Shown one piece after another: positions 16,597 to 28,266 of a DNA stretch of 64,000 nt (the first letter of the stretch is position 1; every line of letters begins with the position of its first letter). This DNA comes from Isoptericola sediminis. GTDB taxonomy: Bacteria; Actinomycetota; Actinomycetes; Actinomycetales; Cellulomonadaceae. The notes below the pieces were generated by a model that had not been told where the DNA came from, did no database searches, and saw only the letters and a program-made list of their open reading frames with translations. Both the position numbers and the translations under genes were made by a program. Location of the stretch: positions 62,001 through 126,000 of the forward strand of contig NZ_JABFAJ010000003.1 of the NCBI RefSeq assembly GCF_013085345.1, given 5' to 3'.

Positions 16597-16691
16597 GATC
16601 GCGGGGCTCCTGGTGGTGCGGTCGGTGTCGGCGGGGCGGCGGTGTCGCCGCACGCGTTCCGATCCCGACCGGAGGCCCGTCCGACGACGAA

Positions 16692-16721
16692 GGGCCCGGA
16701 CGCGGTGCGCGTCCCAGGCCC
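16692..16721 (-). terminator. Attenuator terminator hairpin of aroG
   Basis: GGACGCG (16698-16704) and CGCGTCC (16708-16714) form a 7-bp core with a 3-base loop, extended by GGGCC pairing on both sides. It lies 27 bases after the leader-peptide stop. An alternative upstream pairing is available between 16776-16782 (in the leader) and 16728-16734, as expected for a pause/antitermination switch. Confidence 0.65.
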
Positions 16722-16748
16722 TGTGCTGGCTCCGGTGGAAGGTGTCGG

Positions 16749-16814
16749 TCAGGCGCGAGCCCGCCGAGCTCCCAGCGGAGCCGGCGTAAAGCGCCAATAC
16801 CAACGGATGTCCAT
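16749..16814 (-). CDS. Aromatic leader peptide controlling aroG
   Basis: A 21-codon ORF begins MDIRWYWRF and continues with a Pro/Ala/Arg-rich tail to TGA. Trp-Tyr-Trp-Arg-Phe in a row is far from chance in this genome and covers all three aromatic end products. TACTGT ends seven bases before this ATG, so the message is probably leaderless; an ATG two codons upstream would lie inside that window. The ribosome stalling at these codons would decide between the terminator (16692-16721) and read-through into the DAHP synthase gene. It is too small for usual gene callers. Confidence 0.75.
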   Translation of the reverse strand: MDIRWYWRFTPAPLGARRARA

Positions 16815-16821
16815 GGCCATG

Positions 16822-16850
16822 ACAGTACGCCCGCCGTCCCGCCGCGTCCA
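16822..16850 (-). promoter_or_regulatory. Promoter of the aroG leader
   Basis: On the minus strand TGGACG (16850-16845) and TACTGT (16827-16822) are separated by 17 bases. The -10 ends seven bases before the leader-peptide ATG. Confidence 0.6.
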
Positions 16851-16870
16851 GCGCCGTCCACGATCCGGGC

Positions 16871-17371
16871 TCAGGGGCGGACGAACAGCGCCGCGTCGTC
16901 CGGCGCCGCGAGGAACTCCCGCTCGTGCTCGAGCCGTTCGCGGGTGGAGTCCGCCAGGTCGGCGGGCAGCTCGTGGGCGGCGAACCACCCGACCTCCAGG
17001 GACTCGTCGTCCGCGACCCGGGCGGCCCGGGCGGCCTCGGGCGACACCGGCCGGGCGCGGAACAGGGTGTCCAGGTAGGCGGAGCGGTCACCGTTCGGGT
17101 ACGTCACCACCGGCGTGCTGAACACCCCGACGATCCCGACGACCTCGATCGCCACGGCGGTCTCCTCGAGGACCTCGCGCACGATCCCGGCGGCGGGCTG
17201 CTCGCCCGGGTCGAGGATCCCGCTGGGGATCGCCCACCGCCCCGTGTCGGCGCGGCGGCCCAGCAGGAGCCGGTGGTCACCGTCGCGCACGACGGCGCTG
17301 ACCCCGGGCAGCCACAGCAGGTCGGTACCGACGCGGGCCCGCAGGGCGGCGACATGATCGGGGATCGGCAT
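16871..17371 (-). CDS. NUDIX hydrolase
   Basis: The 166-residue protein has a clear Nudix box within GILDPGEQPAAGIVREVLEETAVAIEVV (GX5EX7REVXEEXGU, with A in the last Gly position). It hydrolyses a nucleoside-diphosphate-linked substrate that cannot be named from sequence; the N-terminal LLWLPGVSAVVRDGDHRLLLGRRADTGRW is typical of MutT-like proteins with broad substrate range. It lies upstream of the aroG leader but its own stop is before that promoter, so the two are separate units. Confidence 0.87.
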   Translation of the reverse strand: MPIPDHVAALRARVGTDLLWLPGVSAVVRDGDHRLLLGRRADTGRWAIPSGILDPGEQPAAGIVREVLEETAVAIEVVGIVGVFSTPVVTYPNGDRSAYLDTLFRARPVSPEAARAARVADDESLEVGWFAAHELPADLADSTRERLEHEREFLAAPDDAALFVRP

Positions 17372-17411
17372 GCGCCGACCCTATCCCCGCGGCGTCGCCG
17401 CCGGAGGGCCG

Positions 17412-18146
17412 TCAGTCGCGCGCGTACCGGGTCACGAAGTTGCGCAGGATGCGCATCGGCTCGGTGACCGGCCGGGCCGAGGCCCGCGCGATCACGGCGC
17501 CGGCCTCCTCCGGGTCGAAGTAGCCGTGGTGGCGGTAGACCCGCACCCGGTCGGTGAGGCCGGCCAGGTCCAGCTCGGGGTGGAACTGCGTGGCGTAGAG
17601 GTTCTCGCGCAGCCGGAACATCTGCACCGGCGCCCACGGGGAGAACGCCAGGCGCACCGCTCCGGGCGGCAGCTCGCGCATCGCCTCCTTGTGCCCGGCG
17701 AACGCGGCGAACGCCGGCGGCACCCCCTCCAGCAGGGGGTCCTCGGCGCCCTCGCGGGTGAGCTCGACGGTGACGATGCCGACGTCCTCGCCGTAGTGCC
17801 GGTCCACCACTCCCCCGGCGAACGTGCCCAGCGTGCCGACCCCGTAGCACGCCCCCAGGAACGGGAAGTCGCGGTCCACGACCTCCTCGAGCAGGTCGGC
17901 CATCTCGCGCTCGACGCGGTGCTGGACGTCGGACTTCTGGTCGTCCGGGTCGGAGGAGTTGAACGGTCCGCCCCCGACGATGATCCCCGAGTAGGCGTCC
18001 AGGTCGACGGACGGCATCGGCCCGGCCTCGAGCCGCACCCGGTGGAGCTGCGCCGGGTGGAGCCTGCCGTACCGGCACATCGCCACGTACTCGCCGTCGG
18101 CGGCGACGTCCTCGGCCCGCGTCGCCAGCAGCAGGAACGGCTTCAT
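17412..18146 (-). CDS. Class I glutamine amidotransferase-like protein
   Basis: The 244-residue protein has the GATase triad layout: nucleophile Cys in FLGACYGVGTLG, and His and Glu in ATQFHPELD. GIIVGGGPFNSSDP near residue 60 is the usual loop. Such free-standing GATases relate to the GMP-synthase glutaminase (GuaA N-terminal domain); the acceptor is unknown. The gene ends 40 bases from the Nudix gene on the same strand, so the two may be one unit. Confidence 0.85.
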   Translation of the reverse strand: MKPFLLLATRAEDVAADGEYVAMCRYGRLHPAQLHRVRLEAGPMPSVDLDAYSGIIVGGGPFNSSDPDDQKSDVQHRVEREMADLLEEVVDRDFPFLGACYGVGTLGTFAGGVVDRHYGEDVGIVTVELTREGAEDPLLEGVPPAFAAFAGHKEAMRELPPGAVRLAFSPWAPVQMFRLRENLYATQFHPELDLAGLTDRVRVYRHHGYFDPEEAGAVIARASARPVTEPMRILRNFVTRYARD

Positions 18147-18219
18147 GACCCGAGGCTATGCCGCGTGCGGGCCGACCGCTCGCGGGCCCGGGGCCCGCCC
18201 GCGGGACCGCCGGGCGCAG

Positions 18220-19029
18220 TCAGGACCAGCGGAACAGGCGGACGGCGAGCGGCAGCAGCAGCGCCGTCCACACCACCATGACGACCACCTGCAACGTCGG
18301 GAAGCCGTCGTCGAACCACCCGGCGGACAACGCCTGCGAGGCCGCACCGAGCGGGCTGAACTGCCCGATCTCCTGGATCAGGTCGGGCATCGCCGGCCCC
18401 GGCGTCCACACCCCGGCGAGCAGCAGCATCGGGAAGTAGACGGACATCGCGATGCCGTTGGCCGCGGACGCCCGGGGGGCGAGCGCCGCGACCACCATGC
18501 CCAGGGACAGCATCACGGCCAGGCCCAGCACGAACGCGAGCACGAGGACCGCCGGCTGCGTGGGCGCCGGCACGTCGAAGGCCACGGCCGCGACGACGAG
18601 GGCGAGCACGACGCCGACGGAGGTCGTGACCGCGTTGATCACCAGGTGCGCCGCGACGATGCCCTGCGGGCGCATCGGTGTGGTCGAGAGCCGCCGCAGC
18701 ACGCCCTTCTCCCGGTACGTGGCGAGGGTGACCGGCATGACGGTGAGCGCCGCGGTGCCGACCGCCATCGCCAGGATCGTCGGCACGTAGGTGGCGATGG
18801 GCGTGACCTGGTACCAGACGGACCCCGGCGGGGCGCCCTGGATCGGGTCCCGCATGCCCGGGATGAGGAACCCGACGCCGACCAGCACCACCGTCGGGAA
18901 CACCACCCCGAAGAACGGGGACGCGAGGTCGCGGAACCACACGAGGAACTCGGTCTGCAGCAGACGCCCGAACCCGCGCCACCCGGACGTCCCGGTCGGC
19001 CGGCGTCGCGCGGTCGCGGTGGCGGTCAT
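18220..19029 (-). CDS. ABC-2 type exporter permease
   Basis: The 269-residue protein has six hydrophobic segments (for example FFGVVFPTVVLVGVGFLIPG, YVPTILAMAVGTAALTVMPVTLA, HLVINAVTTSVGVVLALVVAAVAF, MVVAALAPRASAANGIAMSVYFPMLLLAGVW in parts) and the ABC-2 motif YREKGVLRRLSTTPM. It forms an exporter with the ATPase encoded just upstream; its ATG overlaps the ATPase stop (ATGA). The substrate is unknown; drug or lipid export is usual for this family. Confidence 0.9.
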   Translation of the reverse strand: MTATATARRRPTGTSGWRGFGRLLQTEFLVWFRDLASPFFGVVFPTVVLVGVGFLIPGMRDPIQGAPPGSVWYQVTPIATYVPTILAMAVGTAALTVMPVTLATYREKGVLRRLSTTPMRPQGIVAAHLVINAVTTSVGVVLALVVAAVAFDVPAPTQPAVLVLAFVLGLAVMLSLGMVVAALAPRASAANGIAMSVYFPMLLLAGVWTPGPAMPDLIQEIGQFSPLGAASQALSAGWFDDGFPTLQVVVMVVWTALLLPLAVRLFRWS

Positions 19030-20012
19030 GACCGGTCCCCCTCCGTCGCGAGCGCGGGTTCGTCCTCGTCGTCCTGCTCGGCGTACGTCCGCCCGGTGAC
19101 GGCGAGGAACACGTCCTCGAGGGTCCTGGTCACGGTGCGGATGTCGTCCGGCACGAGGTCCGCCTCGGCGAGCGCCGGCATGACGGCGAACAGCACCCGT
19201 CGCGAGCCGGTGACGGCGACCTCGCCGTCGCTCCCGGGCGCGACCCCGTGGACGTCGGGGTGGGTCTCGGTGAGCCGGTCGAGGACCGCCCGGGCGGGGG
19301 CGGCGGTGCCCTCGGCGAAGCGGACGACGACGGTGCGGTCGGCCTGGAGGCCGTCGATGAGCCCGCGCGGGGTCCCCTCGGCCACGACCCGCCCCGCGTC
19401 GATGACGACCAGGCGGTCGCAGAGCCGCTCGGCCTCGTCCATGAAGTGGGTGACGAGCAGGATCGTCACGCCCGTCGCCCGGACCCGGTCGACGAGGTCC
19501 CACGTGGACCGCCGGGCCTGCGGGTCGAGGCCCGTGGTCAGCTCGTCGAGGATGGCCACCTCCGGGTTGCCCACCAGCGCGAGGGCGATCGACAACCGCT
19601 GCTTCTGACCCCCGGACAGGTTGCGGAACTGCTTGTCCGCGTGCTCGGTCAGGTCGAGCAGCGCGAGCAGGTCGTCCGGGTCGGCGGGCCGAGGGTAGAA
19701 CGCGGCGAAGAGCCGGACGGCCTCGCCGACGGTGATGCGGTCGTGGAGGGTCGCCTCCTGGAGCTGGATGCCGAGCCTGTCCCGCACCGCACCGGGGTCG
19801 CGCTGGGTGTCGTGGCCGAGCACCCGGGTGGTGCCGCCGTCGGCCCGCCGCATCCCGGCGATGGTCTCGACGGCGGTGGTCTTGCCGGCACCGTTGGGCC
19901 CGAGGATGCCGAAGATCTCCCCGGGGCGGACCGAGAACGACACGTCGTCCACCGCGACCTTGTCGCCGTAGGTCTTCCGGAGGTGGCTCACCTCCACGAC
20001 GGGGCCGTCCAT
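19026..20012 (-). CDS. ABC exporter ATP-binding protein
   Basis: The 328-residue ATPase has Walker A GPNGAGKTT, the signature LSGGQKQRLS and Walker B AILDELTTGLDP. After the ATPase core there is a DrrA-like C-terminal extension (about residues 220-328) with an acidic tail. It powers the permease encoded immediately downstream (4-base overlap). GGGAGGGG precedes the ATG. It resembles daunorubicin-type exporters in layout, but the cargo is not known. Confidence 0.92.
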   Translation of the reverse strand: MDGPVVEVSHLRKTYGDKVAVDDVSFSVRPGEIFGILGPNGAGKTTAVETIAGMRRADGGTTRVLGHDTQRDPGAVRDRLGIQLQEATLHDRITVGEAVRLFAAFYPRPADPDDLLALLDLTEHADKQFRNLSGGQKQRLSIALALVGNPEVAILDELTTGLDPQARRSTWDLVDRVRATGVTILLVTHFMDEAERLCDRLVVIDAGRVVAEGTPRGLIDGLQADRTVVVRFAEGTAAPARAVLDRLTETHPDVHGVAPGSDGEVAVTGSRRVLFAVMPALAEADLVPDDIRTVTRTLEDVFLAVTGRTYAEQDDEDEPALATEGDRS

Positions 20013-20164
20013 GGCCCCTCCCTTCGCCGGACGGGACGTCATTCCGATGGTGCCATGCGCGCTCTCGTGGCGCAGGTGTCCCCGACGGTTCTCACCCGGC
20101 CGCGGTGGAGGTCCGGCAGGCCTCCCCGTGAGCGGAGAGGTTCCCGGGGGGCGAGGCTGGTGGC

Positions 20165-20734
20165 ATGGACGCGGCGAACACCTGGTCGAGCCTGGCCTTC
20201 GTCGCCGCGGGCCTGTGGATCGTGGCCCGACGGCGCCGGCCGGGCGACGGTGCGGAGGCGCCGTCCGCCGCGCGCACCCGGGTCGCCCTCGGAGTCCTCG
20301 CCGTCGGCATCGGGCTGGGTTCCGTGGTCCAGCACGGTCCGGCTCCGGCCTGGAACCCGGTCGTCCACGACCCCCCGCTGCTGGGCGCCTACGCCCTCGT
20401 GGCCGCGGACGCCGTCGCGGACCTGACCGGTCGACGGCTGCGCACGTGGTGGTGGCTCGCGCCCACGCTGGCCGACGCGGTCCTGGCCGCCGTGTCACCG
20501 GCGGCGTCCATCGTCGCGCAGGGGACGGCGTCGGTCGTCGCGGTCGTGGCGATCCTGCTGCGTGCCGTCGCCCGCCCGGCGCTGCGACCCCGGCTGCTCA
20601 CCGCCCTCGTCGTGCTCGGCGTCGGAGCGCTGATCGGCCTCGTCGAACCGTGGGGCCACGTCGCCTGGCACGTGCTCGCTGCGGCGGCGATCGTAATCGC
20701 GGCACCCGCCGTCGGGCGGCGCGGGACGGGCTGA
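20165..20734 (+). CDS. Polytopic membrane protein, possibly CREST/ceramidase-like
   Basis: The 189-residue protein has about six or seven hydrophobic segments. The order NTWSSLAFVAAGL, GIGLGSVVQHGPAPAW, VVHDPPLLGAYALVAADA and a C-terminal HVAWHVLAAA places Ser, His, Asp and a paired HxxxH as in the CREST superfamily of membrane hydrolases (alkaline ceramidases and relatives). This is a pattern match, not a proven activity. It is divergent from the ABC exporter and followed by a strong terminator. Confidence 0.6.
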   Translation: MDAANTWSSLAFVAAGLWIVARRRRPGDGAEAPSAARTRVALGVLAVGIGLGSVVQHGPAPAWNPVVHDPPLLGAYALVAADAVADLTGRRLRTWWWLAPTLADAVLAAVSPAASIVAQGTASVVAVVAILLRAVARPALRPRLLTALVVLGVGALIGLVEPWGHVAWHVLAAAAIVIAAPAVGRRGTG

Positions 20735-20740
20735 CACGAC

Positions 20741-20782
20741 GAGGGGCCCGGGGGGAGCGTCTCGCTCTCCCCGGGCCCCTTC
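20741..20782. terminator. Terminator between the CREST-like gene and asd
   Basis: Arms 20741-20758 and 20764-20782 form a long GC-rich stem around a 5-base loop, with outer CACGA/TCGTG pairing. It lies between convergent genes. Confidence 0.8.
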
Positions 20783-20800
20783 GTGCACGACCTCGGCAGC

Positions 20801-23286
<2,486 letters not shown>

Positions 23287-23432
23287 GCATACAACCTTTC
23301 TGTCGCCGGCCTCCGTCTCTCTCAACGGTCCGCCGGTCCCTTGTGTGTGCGCGGTCCATCGTAGCGACCCCACGTGACGAGCGGTGTGCCAGGTGTCACA
23401 TCCGGGCGGATCGAGGCCCGTCCCGGGCGTCC

Positions 23433-24212
23433 CTACGCCGCGGCGGTGACGACGTCGTACCCGAGCGTGCAGATGAGCGCGCCGACCACGACGACGAACA
23501 CCACACGGACGAACCTGCTGCCCTTCGACACCGCCATCCGGGCCCCGACGTACCCGCCGACGAGGTTCGCGACGCCGATCGCCAGCCCCAGGCTCCACAC
23601 GACGGCCCCGGCGGGCACGAAGAAGATCAGGGCACCCAGGTTGGTGGCGAAGTTCACGATCTTCGCGAGCGCCGAGGCCGGCAGGAACGCGTACCCGAGG
23701 ATGCTCACCAGGGAGATGACCAGGAAGGTGCCGGTACCCGGACCGAGCAGCCCGTCGTACGCGCCGATGACGAGGCCGATGCCGGCGGCGGTCCAGCGGT
23801 GCCGGTTGCCCTCCCAGCGCAGGTTGTCGTACCGGCCGAGCTGTGGCCGGGCGAGGGTGAAGACCGCCACGCCGATCAGGACCACCAGGATGATCGGCGT
23901 GAACAGCTCGGCGGGTATCTGCGTCGCCAGCGCGGCTCCCCCGACGGCGCCGGCCAGCGCGGCCGCGGCCATCGGCCCGGCCGTGGTCAGGTCCGGCCCC
24001 ACACGCCGGTAGTAGGTGATCGAGCTGACCGAGGTGCCCATGATCGAGCCGAGCTTGTTGGTCGCCAGCGCCTGCACCGGCGACATCCCCGGCACGAGCA
24101 GCAGCGCCGGGAGCTGGATGAGTCCCCCGCCGCCGACGACGGCGTCGACCCAGCCGGCGGTCAGTCCGGCCAGGACGAGCAGGGCGACGGTGGTGGGGTC
24201 GAGGTCGGGCAC
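23433..24212 (-). CDS. TSUP family transporter (TauE/SafE-like)
   Basis: The 259-residue protein has about eight membrane segments in two repeats. The N-terminal [22 protein letters not shown] and [12 protein letters not shown], and the second-half [16 protein letters not shown], are the TSUP signatures (GGGG and GPGTG loops). These proteins export or import sulfonates, sulfite or similar anions; the cargo here is unknown. It stands alone between the lysC promoter and the DUF5063 gene. Confidence 0.87.
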   Translation of the reverse strand: MPDLDPTTVALLVLAGLTAGWVDAVVGGGGLIQLPALLLVPGMSPVQALATNKLGSIMGTSVSSITYYRRVGPDLTTAGPMAAAALAGAVGGAALATQIPAELFTPIILVVLIGVAVFTLARPQLGRYDNLRWEGNRHRWTAAGIGLVIGAYDGLLGPGTGTFLVISLVSILGYAFLPASALAKIVNFATNLGALIFFVPAGAVVWSLGLAIGVANLVGGYVGARMAVSKGSRFVRVVFVVVVGALICTLGYDVVTAAA

Positions 24213-24269
24213 GTCCGGAATCCTCGCACGCGGCGACCGCTCGCGACGCGCGGTCCGGGCCGCGCGCGG

Positions 24270-24848
24270 TCAGGAGTGCAGGGCGTCGTACTCCGCCTCG
24301 GCGGCCACGTCGGCCTCCACGTCGAGACGCAGGTGCGCCAGCACCGACTGCAGCAGACGCAGCGCCGACGAGGCGCGCTCACCCCAGCTGGACAGGTAGG
24401 AGAACTGCCACCACCACAGGCCCTCGAGCTCATGCCCGTCGTCGAAGTGCTGCAGCCCCTTGGCGATCTCCTCGGCGACGCACGCCAGGTCGCCGGACAG
24501 CGACGCCGGGCCGAGCTCCCGGCCCAGCACCGGGTCGACGACCTCGACGTAATCGTCGAACCCGTCGAACATCTGGCCCAGCGCCGTGCGGAGGGGGTCG
24601 ACGTCGGTCTCGCGGCCCGCGTCGGGCTCGAACCGCTGCGGCGGCACGACGTCGACGATGGCGGCCAGGCGGGCGCCCGCGGCCAGCAGGTCGGAGGTGG
24701 CCAGGATCAGCAGGGACAGCTCGGCCCCCGGGAACCCGCCGGAGGCGACCTGGGAGGCCGTGGACAGGAACGTCCGCGCCTGGGTCGACATCTGGTCGGC
24801 GACCTCGCGGAGCTCGGAGTCTGCGGCGATCTCTGACACGGTGCTCAT
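24270..24848 (-). CDS. DUF5063 family protein
   Basis: The 192-residue soluble, helix-rich protein resembles the DUF5063 family that in many actinobacteria sits between recR and lysC. Typical parts are [37 protein letters not shown] and the Trp-rich [27 protein letters not shown]. The function is unknown. The ATG at 24848 has AGGAC upstream. Here recR lies further off, because a lipoprotein gene on the other strand has been placed between them. Confidence 0.75.
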   Translation of the reverse strand: MSTVSEIAADSELREVADQMSTQARTFLSTASQVASGGFPGAELSLLILATSDLLAAGARLAAIVDVVPPQRFEPDAGRETDVDPLRTALGQMFDGFDDYVEVVDPVLGRELGPASLSGDLACVAEEIAKGLQHFDDGHELEGLWWWQFSYLSSWGERASSALRLLQSVLAHLRLDVEADVAAEAEYDALHS

Positions 24849-25047
24849 CCGTCCTGTGGTCCCTGCCGCCGGTCGATCAGCTCCCGGCGGACCGTCGTGC
24901 TGCGTCCCAGTCTCCACCGACAGGGCGTCCCGGCGCCAGACGTGCGCGGGGGACCCCGCGACCTCGCCCGCGCGGCCCTGATTGTCCGCGCACCGGAGCC
25001 CGCCTAAGGTCGTCAGGGACCGTTTGCGCCCTCGCCGAGGAGGAAGG

Positions 25048-26181
25048 ATGTCTGCGCGACCGCTCGGGGTCCCGTCCCTCGGCCTGGCGGGCCTGGTGTG
25101 CCTCACGCTGGCGAGCTGCGGTCCGCCCGGTCCGGGTGCGCCGACCGGCGGCCCGTCGGACCCTGCGGTCCCGGCCGACGCCCCGTACTCCGAGGCCGAA
25201 CGATCCGACCTCACAGGTTCGGCCCGGTCGTCCGCCGAGCACAACGGCTACTCCGGGTCCGGGTTCGTCGACGGCCTCAACGCGGTCGGGGCCGGCGTCA
25301 CGTTCACCGTCACCACCGACCGGGCGGGCGCGCAGCCGGTAAACCTGCGCTACGCCGACGGCAGCGCCCCGTCCGGGGGCTCCACCACCCTCTCGACGTC
25401 GGTCAACGGCACCGCCGTGGAGCCGTGGGCGCTGCCCGCCACCGGCGGCCCGGACCGCTGGGACGTCGCCACGCGCGAGCTCGTGCTGGTTGCCGGGACC
25501 AACACGATCACCGTCCGGCGTGGCGAGCGGGACTCCGGTCAGGTCACCCTCGACGCGCTCTCCCTCGGCGAGAACCCGGACCCGTGCTCCCCGGCCGCCC
25601 CGGACCCGGGCTACACCGCGCTGTTCGACGGCACGCTCGCGAGCTTCGACGACTGGCGCCTCGCCGGCGCCGGCTCCTTCGGGCGCGGGGACGACTGCAC
25701 CCTCGAGTCCACCGGCGGCCTGGGCCTGCTCTGGCACACCGCCGAGCTGGAGGGCCCCTACAGCCTCCGGCTCGAGTGGAGGCTGGTGGCCGACGACAAC
25801 GGCGGGGTGTTCGTCGGGTTCCCTGACCCGGGCGGCGATCCCTGGGTCGCTGTCGAGCAGGGCTACGAGGTCCAGATCGACGCCAGCGACGAGGCCGACC
25901 GCACCACCGGGGCGGTCTACACCTTCCAGGGAGCCGACCCGGAGGCCGTGGCCGACGCGCTGAACCCGGTGCCCGCCTGGAACTCGTACGACATCCACGT
26001 CGTGGACGGCACCGTCAGGGTCTTCCTCAACGGGGCGCTGGTCAACGACTTCACCGGCACCGACCCGGCACGCGACCTGTCCTCCGGGTTCGTGGGCGTG
26101 CAGAACCACGGTCCGGGCGACCGGGTCTCGTACCGGGACATCCAGGTCAGGCCGCTCGGTGACTCTCCGGCCTCCCCGTGA
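25048..26181 (+). CDS. Lipoprotein with a CBM-like domain and a DUF1080 (3-keto-disaccharide hydrolase-like) domain
   Basis: The 377-residue lipoprotein has signal peptide and lipobox LASC (lipidated Cys about residue 22). Residues about 45-185 look like a CBM6/CBM35-type sugar-binding module (GYSGSGFVDGLN, VTFTVTTDRAGAQPVNLRYA, NTITVRRGERDSGQVTLDALSL). The C-terminal half (from YTALFDGTLASFDDWRLAG to VGVQNHGPGDRVSYRDIQVRPL) is a DUF1080 concanavalin-like domain, recently linked to 3-keto-glycoside hydrolysis. GAGGAGGAAGG precedes the ATG. It is the only plus-strand gene in a minus-strand housekeeping run. Confidence 0.82.
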   Translation: MSARPLGVPSLGLAGLVCLTLASCGPPGPGAPTGGPSDPAVPADAPYSEAERSDLTGSARSSAEHNGYSGSGFVDGLNAVGAGVTFTVTTDRAGAQPVNLRYADGSAPSGGSTTLSTSVNGTAVEPWALPATGGPDRWDVATRELVLVAGTNTITVRRGERDSGQVTLDALSLGENPDPCSPAAPDPGYTALFDGTLASFDDWRLAGAGSFGRGDDCTLESTGGLGLLWHTAELEGPYSLRLEWRLVADDNGGVFVGFPDPGGDPWVAVEQGYEVQIDASDEADRTTGAVYTFQGADPEAVADALNPVPAWNSYDIHVVDGTVRVFLNGALVNDFTGTDPARDLSSGFVGVQNHGPGDRVSYRDIQVRPLGDSPASP

Positions 26182-26231
26182 CCCCCACGCGCCGGCGGCG
26201 ACAGGCGCGGCCGAGCGCACCACGGGAGGGG

Positions 26232-26831
26232 TCAGCCGCCGACGACGCGCCGTCCCTCGAACGCACGGCCGAGGGTGACCTCGTCGGCGTACTCCAGGTC
26301 CCCGCCGACCGGCAGCCCGGACGCGAGCCGGGACACCGTGACCCCCATCGGCCCGATGAGGCGGGAGAGGTAGGTCGCGGTGGCCTCGCCCTCGACGTTC
26401 GGGTCGGTCGCGATGATGACCTCGGTGACGGTGCCGTCGGCCAGTCGCGCCATGAGCTCGCTGATCCGCAGGTCGTCCGGTCCGACGTTCTCCAGCGGAT
26501 TGATGGCGCCGCCGAGCACGTGGTACTTGCCGCGGAACTCCCGCGTGCGCTCGATCGCCACGACGTCCTTCGGCTCCTCGACGACGCAGATCACCTCGTC
26601 GCTGCGACGCGGGTCCGCGCACACCCGGCAGGTCGCCGACTCCGCGACGTTCCCGCAGGTCTCGCAGAACTGCACCCGCGCCTTGACCTCCGTCAGGGCG
26701 TCCACCAGCCGCCGCACGTCCGCGGCGTCGGTGGCGAGCAGATGGAACGCGATGCGCTGCGCGCTCTTGGGCCCGACACCGGGAAGCCGGCCGAGCTCGT
26801 CGATCAGGTCCTGGACCGCACCTTCGTACAC
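26232..26831 (-). CDS. recR: Recombination protein RecR
   Basis: The 199-residue protein has the full RecR order: helix-hairpin-helix [22 protein letters not shown]4 zinc finger [16 protein letters not shown], Toprim domain starting [16 protein letters not shown], and the Walker-like C-terminal [23 protein letters not shown]. It works with RecF and RecO to load RecA at gaps. In most actinobacteria it directly follows dnaX and ybaB; here four unrelated genes lie between dnaX and recR and no ybaB is seen in the window. Confidence 0.97.
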   Translation of the reverse strand: MYEGAVQDLIDELGRLPGVGPKSAQRIAFHLLATDAADVRRLVDALTEVKARVQFCETCGNVAESATCRVCADPRRSDEVICVVEEPKDVVAIERTREFRGKYHVLGGAINPLENVGPDDLRISELMARLADGTVTEVIIATDPNVEGEATATYLSRLIGPMGVTVSRLASGLPVGGDLEYADEVTLGRAFEGRRVVGG

Positions 26832-26867
26832 GCGCCCAGCCTACGGCGCGGCGGGGACTTCTCCGGC

Positions 26868-27410
26868 ATGATGCGAGGGGTGAGCGAGGACACGAGGGAC
26901 GAGCTCGTCGCCCTCTTCGACGACACCGGTGCACCGTGCGGCACCGCGTCGCGTCGTCGCGTCCGGGCCGAGAACCTGCGCCACGCGGCGACGGCCGTCG
27001 TCGTCCGCAACGCCGCCGGCGAGGTCTACGTGCACCGCCGCACGGACACCAAGGACGTCTACCCCGGCCGCTACGACTTCTGCGCCGGCGGGGTGCTGCG
27101 GGCCGGCGAGTCCCCGTTGCAGTCCGCACGCCGCGAGGTCGCCGAGGAGCTCGGCGTCCAGGGAGTCCCCCTGCTGCGGCTCGGCGAGCGGGACTACGCC
27201 GACGCGCACACCCGGTACCGCGCGTTCCTGTTCACCTGCACCTACGACGGCCCCGTGCGGTGGCAGCCGGAGGAGGTGGCCTGGGGCCGGTGGGTCTCCC
27301 CCCGGCGCCTGGTCGAGATGGTGGACGAGCTGGTGTTCGTGCCCGACTCGGTGGCCGTCCTGGACCGCTGGCTCGACGCCCTGCGGGCCTCCGGCCACGG
27401 GAGCGACTGA
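26868..27410 (+). CDS. NUDIX hydrolase (isopentenyl-diphosphate-isomerase-like subfamily)
   Basis: The 180-residue protein carries the Nudix box in GGVLRAGESPLQSARREVAEELGV. The surrounding ATAVVVRNAAGEVYVHRRTDTKDVYPGRYDFCAGG resembles the YfcD/IPP-isomerase-like group, often annotated as NUDIX hydrolase YfcD. The start is uncertain: ATG at 26868 or 26871, or GTG at 26880. Substrate unknown. It is convergent with the CPBP protease gene, 16 bases away. Confidence 0.83.
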   Translation: MMRGVSEDTRDELVALFDDTGAPCGTASRRRVRAENLRHAATAVVVRNAAGEVYVHRRTDTKDVYPGRYDFCAGGVLRAGESPLQSARREVAEELGVQGVPLLRLGERDYADAHTRYRAFLFTCTYDGPVRWQPEEVAWGRWVSPRRLVEMVDELVFVPDSVAVLDRWLDALRASGHGSD

Positions 27411-27426
27411 GGGGCGGGCCAGCCGC

Positions 27427-28266
27427 TCAGGCTGCCCGGTGGGCGCGGTTCCGCGCCGCGTCGAACCCGAGTCGCCCCCTGGTCACGAGGACGAGCACGA
27501 CCGCGGCGGTCACGAGGGTGGCCCCGATGGCGACGTCCACCGCGAGGTTGTCCGCGCGGAGCACGAGGTGGTCGAGCGCCGGGGTGAAGCTCCCGTGCAG
27601 CAGGATGCACAGCAGGACGCTGCCGGTGCGGTTGTAGAGCCAGGTGTAGAAGAACGCGAACACCATCGGACCGACGAACCCGAGCCCGTACAGCGGGAGG
27701 TGCCAGACTCCCCAGACCACCGCGAGGAGGCAGGTGGCGGCCAGCGGGGCGAAGCGCTCCTGGAGCCGGGGCAGGGCGAACCCGCGCCAGCCGGGCTCCT
27801 CGAACCCACCGCCGACGGTGGCCACGAGCAGGAACGTCCCGAGGTAGGCGGGCAGCCGCTCGCCGAGCAGCGCGAGGTCGATCTCCTCACCGACCAGGGC
27901 GAGCTCGACGTTCACGATCGCGAGGAGCAGCGGCGGCAGGCCGAGCGCGTAGAGGTAGTACCGCAGCGGGACGCGCCACCGGACGATCTGCCGTGCCCAC
28001 GGACGGACGGGCGCCCCGGTGCCGCGGAGCACGATCAGCGCGGAGGCCGCCGGCCCGAACCCTCCCACGAGCAGCAGGGCCTGGGCCGCGGGTCCGCCGA
28101 GGCCGGCGACCAGGGGCACCCACAGGGTCCACGAGATCCCGTAGGCGAGCACGACGAAGGCGGCCAGCGGATGCACCGTCACCCAGCGGCGCAGGGCCCG
28201 TGGACCGTGGTCGGCGGTGCCGGGGAGCCGCGGGGGTCGCGGGGGTCCGGCGTCCGGTGTCGTCAT
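27427..28266 (-). CDS. CPBP-family intramembrane metalloprotease
   Basis: The 279-residue protein has about eight hydrophobic segments and the CAAX-protease/bacteriocin-processing (CPBP, ABI) motifs: EEPGWRGFALPRLQ (EExxxR), WGVWHLPLY (second motif with His) and LLHGSFTP (HxxxN/S). It is a glutamate-type membrane endopeptidase. The physiological substrate is unknown. Confidence 0.88.
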   Translation of the reverse strand: MTTPDAGPPRPPRLPGTADHGPRALRRWVTVHPLAAFVVLAYGISWTLWVPLVAGLGGPAAQALLLVGGFGPAASALIVLRGTGAPVRPWARQIVRWRVPLRYYLYALGLPPLLLAIVNVELALVGEEIDLALLGERLPAYLGTFLLVATVGGGFEEPGWRGFALPRLQERFAPLAATCLLAVVWGVWHLPLYGLGFVGPMVFAFFYTWLYNRTGSVLLCILLHGSFTPALDHLVLRADNLAVDVAIGATLVTAAVVLVLVTRGRLGFDAARNRAHRAA

